Source of the DNA: Mycoplasmoides alvi ATCC 29626
GTDB lineage: Bacteria > Bacillota_I > Bacilli_A > Mycoplasmatales > Mycoplasmoidaceae
NCBI RefSeq assembly: GCF_000701785.1
Contig: NZ_JNJU01000002.1
Coordinates: 124,001 to 188,000, forward strand
Reading direction: 5' to 3'
Length of the DNA: 64,000 nt
The position numbers and the translations under genes were made by a program. A model generated the notes under the pieces. That model made no database searches, had not been told where the DNA came from, and saw only the letters and a program-made list of their open reading frames with translations. Below, one piece after another: positions 45,304-56,185 of this stretch (its first letter is position 1; each line of letters begins with the position of its first letter).

Positions 45304-47904
45304 TTATAATCCACACTTTCATTGAATTCCACAATTTGTACATGTGTTACATCCACCCATGTCAGTTATAATTCCTTCTTTGCACTCGGGGCAATTGTTG
45401 CCAAGCTCAATGCCTATATTGCGATCTTGTCTGTCATTGGGAATGTTACTAAGACTACTTTTAGGTAAAGAATCCACAATGGTTGGATCTTTAGAAACAA
45501 TGTTTTGTGCTTCTTTTGAGTCAACAATTAAATCTGTATCAATTTTTAGTTGTAATTGTTCTAGTTTATTTTCATCATTATTAGTTAAAGATAAAACTTG
45601 AGTGTCTCTACTTCCATCTACATAAACTGTTCCACCTTTAGCTTTGCCATCATATAACATTTCATAAATTTTTTCTACTTCACGGACACTGTATCCCTTT
45701 GGGGCATTTACAGTTTTGGAAATAGATGAATCAATTCATTTTTGAATAACAATTTGAGTATTTGCATGTTCTTCTGGAGTAAGTTGCATTGCAGAAACAA
45801 AAATGTCAGGTAAATTATTTTCATTTCACACATTTTCGCCATTTACATCTTTTTTGTTGTTGTATTTCAATCATTCAGTCACAATTTTTTGTTTTACTTT
45901 TGTAAATTGACCTAATCTGCCAGATCGATAATATTCAAAAGCAAAGTAAGGTTCTAATCCTGTTGATACACCAACCATTGTTCCTGTAGAACCGGTCGGA
46001 GCAATAGTAAGTAAATGAGAATTTCTAATTCCATAATTTTCAATTTTTTGAGCAATATCACTTGGCAATTGTTTTACAAAAGGTAGATTAGCAAATGTTT
46101 TAAATAGTTTAGGTTTTAAAAATGGAAATGGTTTCTTTTCATATGCTAAATCAACAGATGCTCGATATGCTGTTTCAGCAATAATATACATAACATGATC
46201 AATAAAAGTATTGCCATCTTCAGAACCATAACGCTTATTTGCTCAAATCAACATATCGTGGAGACCCATAATTCCTAAACCTACACGTCTCTCGCCTAAT
46301 GCCTGTTTCTCATTTTCTTCTAAGAAATATGGTGTTGCATCAATAATGTTATCTTGCATTCTTACAGCAATTCTAACTGATTCTATTAATTCTTGACGTT
46401 TCAATTCTTTAGTTTTTTTATCAATGAAATTAGCTAAATTAATGGCTGATAAATTACAAACTGAATAAGCAGCTAATGGTTGTTCTCCACAAGGATTAGT
46501 ACAAACAATTCTTTGTCCATATGATTGAGCATTTGTCATTTTTTGGGCAGTGCCCATAAAAAAGACACCTGGTTCAGCTGAATATGTAGCACAAAAATTA
46601 ATTAAATCCCAAAGATCTATTGCTTCAATTTCATAATAAACTTTTACTGGGAAACCTAAGTCTTGCCATTTTTGAACATCTGTTATTTCATGTCAATGCT
46701 CATCATAGTATTCTTTTTCTTTTTTTGTCATAGCAGCAATATCAGGGTAACGTAATAACCATTTTTGTTTGTTTTTTACTGCTAGCATAAATTCATCAGA
46801 AATAGCAACAGAAATATTAGCCCCTGTTAAAAACTGACTATTTACTATTTCTCATCTACCACCCTCATTAAATAGTTTTAATGCATTTTCATAGGTTTGA
46901 ATCGAAACAGAACTTCTATTATCAATAATTATTTGTTGTGCTTCTTTTTCAAAATCAGTTAAAGGTATAAATTTTAACTTTTGTTTTGCAACATCAGCAA
47001 TTAATGGATCTTTCATATTTTCTAAAATCCATTTTAAAATATTTGCATTTTGCATTTTAGATATTATGAATTCAACAATATCTGGATGTCAATCATTCAA
47101 CATAATCATTTGTGCACCACGACGTGAACCGCCTTGTTCAACTAAATGAGTTAATTGACTAAGATCATTTAATCAGGATACTGCACCTGATGATTGGCCT
47201 CCTACACTTAATGCAGGAGTGTTTTTTGGTCTTAAAGAAGAACCATTAGTCCCAACTCCTCCGCCACGACTCATTATTTCCATAACTTTTTCACGATGTT
47301 TGGCTATCCCTGATCTAGAATCTTGAGGATTAGGCATAACAAAACAATTGAAATAAGTTACCTTTGATGGATTGCCAGCGCCAAATAAAACTCTACCTGC
47401 TGGAACAAAATTCATTGATGAAATTTGTTTATAAAATTTTTCTTCATATTCTTCACGTTTGGAACGTTTATTTTCAACACTTGCTAAATTTTTAGCAACT
47501 CTTCTGGCAATTTGTTCATAAAATAATTCTAAAGGCTTAGAAATTTGATTTTTTCTACGAATAATTATTCCTTTTATGGTTTTTTCATTTTTTTCAAAAT
47601 CTGGTATTTTGCCAACTTCTTGTTCTTCTAGTTGAAGTTTAATTAAATCCCCATTAATTTCTAAAACCCTACCAATACCTCTAGCAGAAAAAATAGGGTC
47701 TTCTTTTATTACTGCAATAACAATATCATTAGGTTTTAAAGTAACTAATAAATCATCTTTTTGTGAGTATCTATCTAACATCACTAAGCGAGAAATTCCA
47801 TCTAGTGTTTTTTCATAATCCAACTTTATAGGAAAAACATGGTCAAATTTCTTTATATCTTCATTTAAACTGTTTATTTGATCTAAAGAATATACGTGAT
47901 CCAT
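45304..47904 (-). CDS. nrdJ: Ribonucleotide reductase, class II (adenosylcobalamin-dependent)
   Basis: 866 codons. It makes deoxyribonucleotides from ribonucleotides using a cobalamin-generated radical. Signatures in order: SMNFVPAGRVLFGAG, YFNCFVMPNPQDSRSG (redox Cys), SRGGGVGTNGSSLRPKNTP, GGSRRGAQMIML, NPCGEQPLAAYSVCNLSAINL (thiyl-radical Cys region), RRVGLGIMGLHDML and IAPTGSTGTMVGVSTGLEP. The C-terminus has a zinc-type tail (NCPECKEGIITDMGGCNTC, then TNCGIQWKCGL), typical of the NrdJ/NrdZ group and not of NrdE. It has an unusual N-terminal region of about 150 residues. No nrdF, nrdI or cobalamin riboswitch is visible nearby. The enzyme needs imported vitamin B12. Confidence 0.93.
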
Positions 47905-48182
47905 GTTTATATTCCTTCTGGTTGAATAACTAAGGCATTTAATTTAGTAAGTATTATGTGGTAATTAAGTATACATAATAATAGATATTTTTTATTTTTA
48001 TTTAAAAAATATTTAAAAGTTAATAAAATTTAGAAATAACAACAAAATTGTCTCTTTATTATGTTATTTTCAAAATATCTATTTTAAGTAGTTTAAACTA
48101 CAAATTAAAAATAAACTACTTTATATAATTTGTCAATTAGTAAAATGTTATTCTTAATTTCAACTATTTTTTAAAAGTTTTG

Positions 48183-49433
48183 CTACAAGTTATTTGCAAT
48201 AGTAGATTCAATGTTATTCACTTCTATGTTATTTAATGAATAAGAATAGTTTGAAACATCTTTTTGCTCTAGACTTTCTAGTTCATTAAGTGGTTTTTTA
48301 ATGTCAAAATCTTCAATTTTTCTTTTCAAATATTTTGAATGTCCTTTTATTACATTGCTTTTATTTTCTATTGTATCTAAATTTTTTTTAATTGTATCAA
48401 TAGCACCAGTAATCTCATCACATCTGGCATTAATATATTCATTTTTTTCAATCAAATTTGATTTAAGTGTTTCAAAAATGTTATCAATTTCATGTCTTGA
48501 TTTATTTTGCAACTGGTAATTATTAAGTTTTTCTCTAATATCACGATTTGATAAAACAGCCAAACGGTATAAACCTAAAAATGCAATTAACATTTGAGGA
48601 CGAATAATATAAATATTTTCATAGTAATCTGCTTTATCAATATGAATTGTTTTTTCTCGTTCTAATTCAGTAACTAGCACAGCTGTATCAGCATTCAATT
48701 TTTTTCGATCATTTTCTACGTCTTTTAAATGATCCTTATTTTTTTTCTTATTAATACTTGTATTTGCTTCAGTTTTCATTTCTAAAATGCAATGACCTAA
48801 TGTCATTCTATTCATATCTTCTTCTGATAAGTTTTTTAAATCTGAGGTTTTACAATTAAAAACTCTAAAAGAAAAATCTGGATATGAACTACCTTTTGTT
48901 GTTTTATCATAAATTGTATCTTCTGATCATTGGAAATATTTTCTATATTCATTCTCACTTCATTTTTCTAAGTCTTCACCTAATTGTTTTACATTAAGCA
49001 AATCACGAGTATGAGCTTTTTCTTTAGCATCTTCTAATTGTAAGTCTAGTGATTTTATTTTATTCTGCAAATCTTGGTTAGTGGATTTTAATTCTTCTAT
49101 AATATGTTTATCTGAATAGACTTGTTTCATTAATTCATCTTTGTCAGTATTTAACTTTGCTTTCTCATCTTCTAATTTAGAAATATATTCTGTTTTTCCT
49201 GCAATAGTTTCTTTTGATATAGCGTTATCTAAGTGTAAAGTTTTATTTTCTTCTTGAAACTTATCACACTGAATTTTTAATTCATTACATTTATTACATT
49301 GGTTATTGTAAGAATTTAAATTAATACTTTTCTTTTTACGATATTGAAATATTCACACTACAATAATTGAAATACCAATAATAACTACTAATACTACTAA
49401 TGCAATTAAAATATATAAGGTTGTATCTTGCAT
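48183..49433 (-). CDS. DUF2130 protein: membrane anchor, coiled coil, PD-(D/E)xK-like core
   Basis: 416 codons after a good AGGAG ribosome site. Residues 6-28 form a membrane span (YILIALVVLVVIIGISIIVV). A long coiled coil runs to about residue 130. The DUF2130 domain then starts with LLNVKQLGEDLEKWSENEYRKYF. Inside it, SYPDFSF and, 30 residues on, CILEMKTEAN give a Pro-Asp...Glu-x-Lys arrangement of PD-(D/E)xK nucleases. NADTAVLVTELEREK and YIIRPQMLIAFLGLYRLA are family strands and helices. The C-terminal 100 residues are again helical. It resembles RmuC in layout; a role in DNA handling is inferred, not known. Confidence 0.85.
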
Positions 49434-49494
49434 AATGTTTCTCCTACACTTGCAATTAAAATTATCTTATCAAAACATCTTTTATGCTAAATTA

Positions 49495-49535
49495 ATTATA
49501 GTGTCATTTATTGACATATTGTGGAATTATTCCAC
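49495..49535 (-). promoter_or_regulatory. Promoter and palindrome upstream of the DUF2130 gene
   Basis: On the minus strand TATAAT (49495-49500) lies 62 bases before the ATG. Twenty bases further upstream is a perfect palindrome GTGGAATTATTCCAC (49521-49535, 7-base arms), at about the -35 region, a possible repressor site. Confidence 0.4.
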
Positions 49536-49542
49536 TCTTGGA

Positions 49543-49589
49543 ATAAAAAAAGTGCACTACCTAATACTTTGAATATAGGTGATGCACTT
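49543..49589 (-). terminator. Intrinsic terminator of the 353-residue surface protein gene
   Basis: AAGTGCA..ACCTA and TAGGT..TGCACTT pair across a 12-base loop; on the minus strand the stem is followed by TTTTTTATT. It lies 38 bases beyond the stop at 49627. Confidence 0.85.
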
Positions 49590-49626
49590 TGAATTTTCTT
49601 TAAAGAATAAAATTTTTAATTAAAAA

Positions 49627-50688
49627 TTATTTTCAATCGCTTTTTAATCTAACTTCAAAGTTTAAGTTAGAATTGTTATTTTTAGATTTTTTAGTTAAAA
49701 CTAGTTTTGTGCTAGTGCTAGAACTATCTTTTGTAAAACCAGAATCAAAATAACTTGAATCACTTTCTTTACGTAAAATGTACAAGTCATCAATGTTTGT
49801 ACTACTTAGATTTTCGCCAGTTACTATAATAGTAATTGTGTCAACATTTACTTTAGTTTCAGTTTTTTCAATTTTAGCTTTAAGACCAGATTGGATCTTA
49901 ATAGTTGCTTTGTCTTCTATACCATTAATGCTTAGACTAATTTCAGTTCCATTTGTTTTTATAGATTCTAAGAATGCTTGGTCTTTAATTTTTAAGTTTA
50001 TGTATGTAGATTTAATACTAATATCAAATTTTTCAGAAATATCATTTCCTTCTTTAGTTTTTACTTTAATATCACTAAGTTTAACTAAACCAATACCATA
50101 AACTTGTACTGAAATTTCTTTTCCTCATTCAACTGTGTTTTGTTTAGTTGGGAATGAAGGATGTAAATCAAAACTAACTTTGCTATCACCAATTGAAACT
50201 TCATATGTTCCCATTTTTAATGCTTCATTAGTATCAATTAAATTTTTTCATTTACCATTTTCATCAGAGGGTAATGCAGTATCACCTATTTTGCTCTCAA
50301 AACTAAATGTTTTGTTTTCATCTTTCTTAGTAACTTTAACATCTGTATCTTTAACATTTTTTAAATTTTTACCAAATAATCCTAGAGATGTGCTATTACC
50401 ATTAACAACAAGTTCAACTCTAGTTAATACAGGTTTTTGTTCATTTGAATGATCTTTGTCACAATTACCATGATCATTGTGATGATCGTGCTTATAATCA
50501 TCTGTTGTTGATATTAAAGAATCATTTGAAGTACTTGAAACATTATTGCTTACACTATCTTGAAGAACATTAATGTTGTTACTAATATTTTTGTTAGTTA
50601 ATAACACAGTAGGAGCAACTATTGAAGTAACTACTAACGGGGTAGCAATTGCTAATGCAATTAATGTTTTTTTATATCTTTTTTGCAT
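49627..50688 (-). CDS. Secreted or anchored surface protein with His-rich segment
   Basis: 353 codons. A basic start and a hydrophobic segment (residues 9-31, LIALAIATPLVVTSIVAPTVLL) give a signal or anchor; no lipobox. Residues about 64-82 (YKHDHHNDHGNCDKDH) are rich in His and Asp and could bind metal. The rest repeats beta-rich units of about 70-80 residues, e.g. TRVELVVNGNSTSLGLFGKN and KAKIEKTEVNVDTITIIVTG, each ending in a Leu/Asn turn, as in IPT/Ig-like or similar surface domains. A 15-base A tract lies 123 bases upstream. Function unknown; metal capture or adhesion are possibilities. Confidence 0.8.
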
Positions 50689-50810
50689 AATTTCCTCTCT
50701 TAAACTAAAAAATTAACAACAACTAAATTTACTAAAAGTAGATAAAAAATAAACTAAGCAAATAGTTTATTTTAAACTTATCATAAAGTTGTTGGAGGTA
50801 ATACTCTACC

Positions 50811-50825
50811 AAAAAAAAAAAAAAA
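50811..50825 (+). repeat. A15 homopolymer upstream of a surface protein gene
   Basis: Fifteen A on the plus strand (T15 on the coding strand), 123 bases before the ATG at 50688. It is followed in the coding direction by GGTAGAGTATTACC, whose centre resembles a -10 box. Homopolymers of this length slip readily; in M. hyorhinis vlp genes a poly-A tract between the promoter boxes switches expression. Confidence 0.8.
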
Positions 50826-51097
50826 CAAATTTTATCAATTTGGTCATAAAGTATCTTTTTAAATTGCTCCAATTTTATATAGCATTAGATTAAAAATTAT
50901 CAGATTTTAAAAAGCAAAAAACCTTTTTTATAAGGTAAATATTTTGATTTTATAGTGACATTATTTAAAGTTATATTAATAATTAATACAACCATTATTT
51001 ATTTAATTTATGCTTTTAATTTGCTAAATACATCATAAAATTTAGTTAATTGTTTAATGAAATCTTTTAATACAACATTAACCCTTAAATATAAAGT

Positions 51098-51370
51098 TTC
51101 ATCATATCTAAAATTTGCAAAGATTACAGTATTATTGATTTTAATGTTAATTTAAAATTAGTAGATTTTGATTACCAATTTGAATCAACAAATTTATAAG
51201 TAAATAATTTAAGAATTTTTAAAGTTACAATTTCTTGTAATTTAATACATGCTATAAGAGTAAATTGAATAAATCAATATTTAACAAAATACCTTTACAA
51301 TCGCATTGATGTTCATTATTTTTATAATCAAACTATTTATGATTATAATGGCAAAATTTTTCTTTGCTAA
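51098..51370 (+). pseudogene. Decayed coding remnant
   Basis: One frame is open from about 51098 to 51367 except for a TAA at 51197-51199. The second part, 56 codons, reads VTISCNLIHAIRVNWINQYL and continues with plausible aromatic-rich sequence and a TGA-Trp. There is no start codon or ribosome site, and sequence beyond 51370 is full of stops. I do not recognise the parent gene. Confidence 0.3.
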
Positions 51371-51749
51371 TTATGGGTATAGTATTAATTTACATAATAA
51401 TTGAAATTATGAAATTAATAAAATAATCACAATAAACATTCATTTAAAATTAATTTGTTTTTACTATTAGCTCAATAACTTCTATAATAAATTTAGTAAA
51501 TTCAAGAAAAAATATATTGATAATTATCATATTAAAAATAAACTTTTATTAACAAATGGTTTTATTTTTTGACTTATTGAAATGTTGTTTCTTTATTTAA
51601 AAGAAACTACAAAAAGTCATTACAAAGCATAATTAATTATTTAAAATATCAAAGTTATTTTACTTGTTTTTATAAATAATAAAACAATATAATTTGCTAT
51701 AAAAATAATTTAAACATACTTAATTAATAAACATTATATAGGGTTTTAT

Positions 51750-52607
51750 ATGATTAAATTAGATGGCATAAAATTAGCTAAACAATTCCAAAAAGAACTT
51801 ATTCCTTTTTTGCAAAATAAAAAAATACGTTTAGACATTATTCAAATAGGTAATGATTATGCTAGTTCTATATATGTGCAAAAAAAAATAAAAATATGTA
51901 AAGAATTAAATATTAAAACAAAATTTTGAAAATTACCTGAATCTATAACAAGTAATGATTTGATATCTATCATTGAAAAATTAAATAAAAATAATAAAGT
52001 AAATGGTATTTTATTGCAATTGCCCATACCTAAAAATCTTAATGTAGATTTAATTTTAAAAAAAATTAATCCTTTAAAAGATGTTGATGTTTTTAATAAA
52101 AAAACTTTGACTTTAAAAAATTCTAATAGAAAAAGTCCTTTGCCTTGTCTTGTGGGAGCGATTGATGCTTTTAGAAAAAAATATAAAATACCTTTTAGAA
52201 ATAAAACAATTGTTGTTTTAGGAAAAGGTAAAACAGGTGGGTCACCAATAATCAATTGATATAAAAATAAATATAAAATTATAGCTTTGGATAAAAACAA
52301 TAAAAATATTAATAAATATGTTGCAAAGGCAGATATATTGATATCTGCAATAGGAAAAACAAATGTAATAGATTCTAGTTTAATAAAAGAAGGAGCGGCT
52401 TTTTTTGATATAGGAATTAATAGATCAAACAATAACTTGTCTAAAAAAATATCTGGTGATATCAATTATGAAGAAGCACAACTAAATGCTAAATGAGGTA
52501 CCCCTGTGCCTGGAGGAATAGGACCTTTAACGATTATTATGCTTATTAAAAATTTAATACTTTTATCAAATATTCAAGATGAACAAAAAATTAACAATTG
52601 TTTATAA
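51750..52607 (+). CDS. folD: Methylenetetrahydrofolate dehydrogenase/cyclohydrolase
   Basis: 285 codons. FolD links 5,10-methylene- and 10-formyl-tetrahydrofolate with NADP. The active-site Lys pattern is in ASSIYVQKKIKICKELNI. NGILLQLPIPKNLN, LKDVDVFNKKTL, PLPCLVGAIDAF, the dinucleotide loop VVLGKGKTGGSPIINW, and the C-terminal TPVPGGIGPLTIIMLIKN are present. The signature Gly-Arg-Ser is replaced by Gly-Lys-Gly-Lys, a modest deviation. It overlaps the following ATP-grasp gene by 29 bases. M. genitalium pairs folD (MG013) with a RimK-like gene (MG012). Confidence 0.95.
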
Positions 52608-53469
52608 CCCTTATGTAAATAAATTAAAAAATAATGAACAATTTATATTAATTAATAAAGCTGCAAAGCTTTTAAATATTAAACTTTTTAACATTCCAAG
52701 TAATAATATTTTTAGTTTAATTAGTTCTAAAAACATAAAATTACCAACAAAAAAAATATTATTTTTAGATAAAAATATTGCTTTAGCTAAATTATTAGAA
52801 AATTATGGTTATCTTCTTTACAATAATTCAGATGCAATAAATGTATGTGACAATAAAGCTTTAACACATGTGCATTTAATGAATGAAGGTATTGCTCAAC
52901 CAAAAACATTAATTGGACCTCTAACTTTTAATTTAAACACATCAAAGCAAAATTATTTATCATTTTTAAAAATAATTAAAAAATCATTTAAATTTCCTCT
53001 TATTGTAAAAGAAGTGTATGGGTCTTTTGGTAAGCAAGTTTATTTGATTAATAATATTGAAGAATTTGATACAAAATTTAATAAATTAATGAATAAGCAA
53101 ATAATAATTCAAGAATTTATAAATTATAATCCTGGCACAAGTATTAGAGTTTTAATAATAAACAAAAAAATTGTCGGTATTTTAAAACAAACTAACACTT
53201 TAGATTTTCGCTCTAATTTATCTCAAAATGCAACAGGAACAATAATTACTAATATATCAAATGATCATAAAAAAATGCTTAATTTGATAATTAACAAATT
53301 AAATTTGTTTTATGCTGGAATTGATTTTTTATATGATAAAAATAAAAATTGAATTTTTTGTGAAGCAAATACTAATGCTCAATTAAGTAATATTTCTAAA
53401 ATTTACAATATAAATTTTGGAAAAACTTTATTGAATGAAATAATAAATGATAAAAAATATGGAATGTAA
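52579..53469 (+). CDS. RimK-like ATP-grasp ligase 1
   Basis: 296 codons. ATP-grasp enzymes join an amino group to a carboxylate through an acyl phosphate. NVCDNKALTHVHLMNEGIAQPKTL is the linker before the grasp domain. FPLIVKEVYGSFGKQVYLI is the ATP-binding Lys and Gly-rich loop, and IIIQEFINYNPGTSIRVLII the adenine-contacting strand. The end, YAGIDFLYDKNKNWIFCEANTNAQL, holds the metal-binding Asp, Glu and Asn. This order is that of RimK/CofF/MptN-type glutamate ligases. Its start lies inside folD and its end overlaps ligase 2, so the three are co-translated. A folate-glutamylating role is an inference from context. Confidence 0.87.
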
Positions 53470-54334
53470 AAGAAACAAACATAATTTAAAAATAGCACTT
53501 GTGTATACAAAAAATGATTATGATAATAATAATTTTTTTGCAGATCAAATCATTTATGAATTAACTAAATGAAATGTTTTATGTGATCTAATATTAATTG
53601 ATAACAATAATAAGATTGATTTAACTAAATATGAAGTAATAATTAATCGTTCTAGATCAATTGATTTTTTAATTAATAAAAAAAAAGATTCAATTGTTTT
53701 GAATAATCCTACATTTACAGATATGGCTAATAATAAATTTAAAACATATTTATGATGTAAATTAAATAAAATAAATGTTTTAGATACCAAACTTTTTAAT
53801 AAAAAAAATAATTTAACTTACCCTTTTGTAATTAAAGAAATAAAAGGCCATGGAGGCAAAGAAGTTTATAAAATAAATGATATTAATGATTTAAATAAAA
53901 TAAATTTAATAAATAAAGAATTTATCATTCAAGATTTTTTTAAACAAGGAAATGTTGATATTCGAGTCTATGTAATGTTTAAGAAAATTTTATTTGTTGC
54001 AAAAAGAATGGCAACAAATTTAAATGAGTTTAGAAGTAATTTTTCTATAAACAAAAATGCTAGTAAATTTAGACTCAATTTCTTACAAAAAAAATATGTT
54101 AAAAAAATAATAAATAAATTGCCATTGGGTTTCTATGGTTTAGATTTTTTTATTAATGACAAAAAAAAATTAATTTTAAATGAAATTGAAGATGTAGTTG
54201 GTTCTAGAATGATATACCACCTTAAACCTAAAATAAATGTTCCAAAAATATTTGTGGCTTCCATATTAAAAAATTTAAAAAAATGTAAATCTTGAAATGA
54301 TAAAAGATTTTGAAATGACATTATAAAATTTTAA
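53459..54334 (+). CDS. RimK-like ATP-grasp ligase 2
   Basis: 291 codons, overlapping ligase 1 by 11 bases. TYPFVIKEIKGHGGKEVYKI is the ATP-binding loop and FIIQDFFKQGNVDIRVYVMF the following strand. LNEFRSNFSINKNASKFRL matches the typical RimK substrate loop, and GFYGLDFFINDKKKLILNEIED carries the metal Asp and Glu. The final Asn of the usual NEI(N/E)xxxG is an Asp/Val-Val context (EIEDVVGSRM). It is a divergent paralogue of ligase 1. Two linked RimK-type genes after folD are unusual; they may form a heterodimer or act in sequence. Confidence 0.85.
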
Positions 54335-54395
54335 TAAATGTTAAAAAATAACTTTGTCATTTAAGTGTTTTTTTTGAATTAAATTGTTTATCTAA

Positions 54396-55055
54396 TTAAG
54401 ATTTTGAACAATCATCCAGATTTTTAGTTTTAATTTTTTGTTTAAAATCAGTTGTCTCAGGTTTTACAGGTCTATTTGGTACACTATGATGATGTCTACA
54501 TCTTGCTGTATAAGATTCTTGATTTCCTATCAAAATTAATGGAGATTCATATGGTGCTGGATTTCCATTAATTAATCTTTGTGTTCTAGAAGCTTCTGCA
54601 CCACATTCAGTACATATAGCTGTTAATTTAGTTACTTTTTCAGCAATTGTTAATAATGCAGGAATAGATCCGAATGGTTCTCCTCTAAAATCTCGATCTA
54701 ATCCAGCAACTAAAACATTGATACCATTATCAGCAAAAGTTTGAACTATTTCAATAATTTCATCACCAAAAAATTGAACTTCATCAATTGCCACCAAATC
54801 TGGTCTTTGTGTATCTACATGTTTATACATATCATAAGGATCATGAATAGTAATTGCTGCAATATGCCTGCCATCTCTAGATCTAACATCTTTATTTCTT
54901 GAGTCAACATCTGGTTTAAACACAAGGCATTTAATATTTGCAAATGATCATCGGTTTACCCTTCTTATCAATTCTTCAGATTTGCCAGCAAACATTGGCC
55001 CACAAATAACTTCAATTCAACCAGATTGATTTATAAATGCATTTTTTTTAGCCAT
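54396..55055 (-). CDS. tdk: Thymidine kinase
   Basis: 219 codons, type II kinase. It phosphorylates imported thymidine. Walker A VICGPMFAGKSEELIRRV, the Asp-Glu of LVAIDEVQFFGDEI, lasso region and zinc site CTECGAEASRTQRL...ARCRHHH are in place. The tail of about 25 residues beyond the zinc site is basic and not conserved. The start codon at 55055 is needed to include Walker A. Confidence 0.96.
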
Positions 55056-55070
55056 CTTGCCCTCATTAAT

Positions 55071-56180
55071 TTAAACATTAAATCTAAAGTTACAAACATC
55101 CCCATCGTTCATAACATAATCTTTTCCTTCTAAATGAACTTTCCCGGCTTCTTTTGCTTTAACTTCAGACTTATATTTAAGTAAATCAGCCACAGAAATA
55201 ATTTCAGCTTTAATAAATCCTTTTTCAAAGTCAGAATGAATTAATCCAGCACACTGTGGAGCTTTATATCCTTTTAAAAATGTTCATGCTCTTGTCTCTT
55301 TTTTTCCAAATGTAAAATATGTGCATTGATTTAAAATTTTGTATGATTCTTGAATAATTTTATCTAATCCTGATCCGTGCTTAAAACCCAATGCGTCTAA
55401 CATTTCTTTTTTATCTATTTCATTTAATTCTGATAACTCTGATTCTATTTTTGCACTAATAGGAATAATAATATTATTAGAATTATGTTCTAATAAATAT
55501 TTTTTTAAATTAGAAAAATAAGTGCAATTATCTGGGTTTTTAATATATTCTTCTGAAATATTTGCTACATAAATAATTGGTTTAGTAGTTAATAAATTAT
55601 AAGATTTTGCATACTCAGAAATTTCTTTATTATTTTGAATTGCTTCACTAGCAAAAGTATTTTTGCTTAAAGTGTCTTGAATTAATTTACAAAATTCTAA
55701 TTCATTAATTGCACTCTTGTCTCCTGATTGTGCTTTTTTGGATATTCTTGCAATTCTATTTTCAATCAATTCTAAGTCGGAAATAATTAATTCTGTGTTT
55801 ATAGCATTTAAATCATTAATTGGATTAATTTCATTACTAACATGAGTTATATTAGAATTATCAAAACAACGAATTACATGACAAATGCAATCGACATCTC
55901 TAATATTAGATAAAAATTTATTTCCAAGACCTTCACCTTTAGATGCTCCCTTAACAAGGCCAGCAATATCAACAAACTTAAAAGTAGCAAAAACTGTCTT
56001 TTCTGATTGTATTAAGTTAGCTAATTGAATTAATCTTTCATCTTTAACTTCAACAATACCTACATTTGGTTCAATGGTAGCAAAGGGATAGTTATTGGCT
56101 ACCACTTTTAAATTAGTTATAGCATTAAACAATGTAGATTTCCCCACATTAGGCAATCCAACAATTCCAGCAGATAACAT
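55071..56180 (-). CDS. ychF: Obg-family ATPase YchF
   Basis: 369 codons, full length. YchF binds ATP and ribosomes and affects stress response and translation. P-loop [18 protein letters not shown], switch region [34 protein letters not shown], a coiled coil (about residues 125-170) and the C-terminal TGS domain ([17 protein letters not shown]) are present. A TGA-Trp lies in the linker (RAWTFLKG). Its start is 5 bases after fba, on the same strand. Confidence 0.96.
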
Positions 56181-56185
56181 AAAAA

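Larger units (their letters stand above)
50689..51749. other. Long intergenic stretch
   Basis: About 1 kb between the divergent surface gene and folD. It contains the A15 tract, a small terminator-like hairpin (AAAAAACCTTTTTTATAAGGT, about 50918-50938), a decayed open frame (51098-51370) and otherwise AT-rich sequence with many stops in all frames. Confidence 0.6.

Noticed and set aside
47905-48182. Cobalamin riboswitch or NrdR boxes near the ribonucleotide reductase
   Set aside because: The region upstream of 47904 is AT-rich without a B12-box-like element or paired NrdR boxes; only a GTAGTTTAAACTAC palindrome (48088-48101) downstream of the DUF2130 gene is seen.
51857-52465. 202-codon open frame opposite folD
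   Set aside because: Antisense to a clear folD frame; its hydrophobic look is a by-product of the complementary codons.
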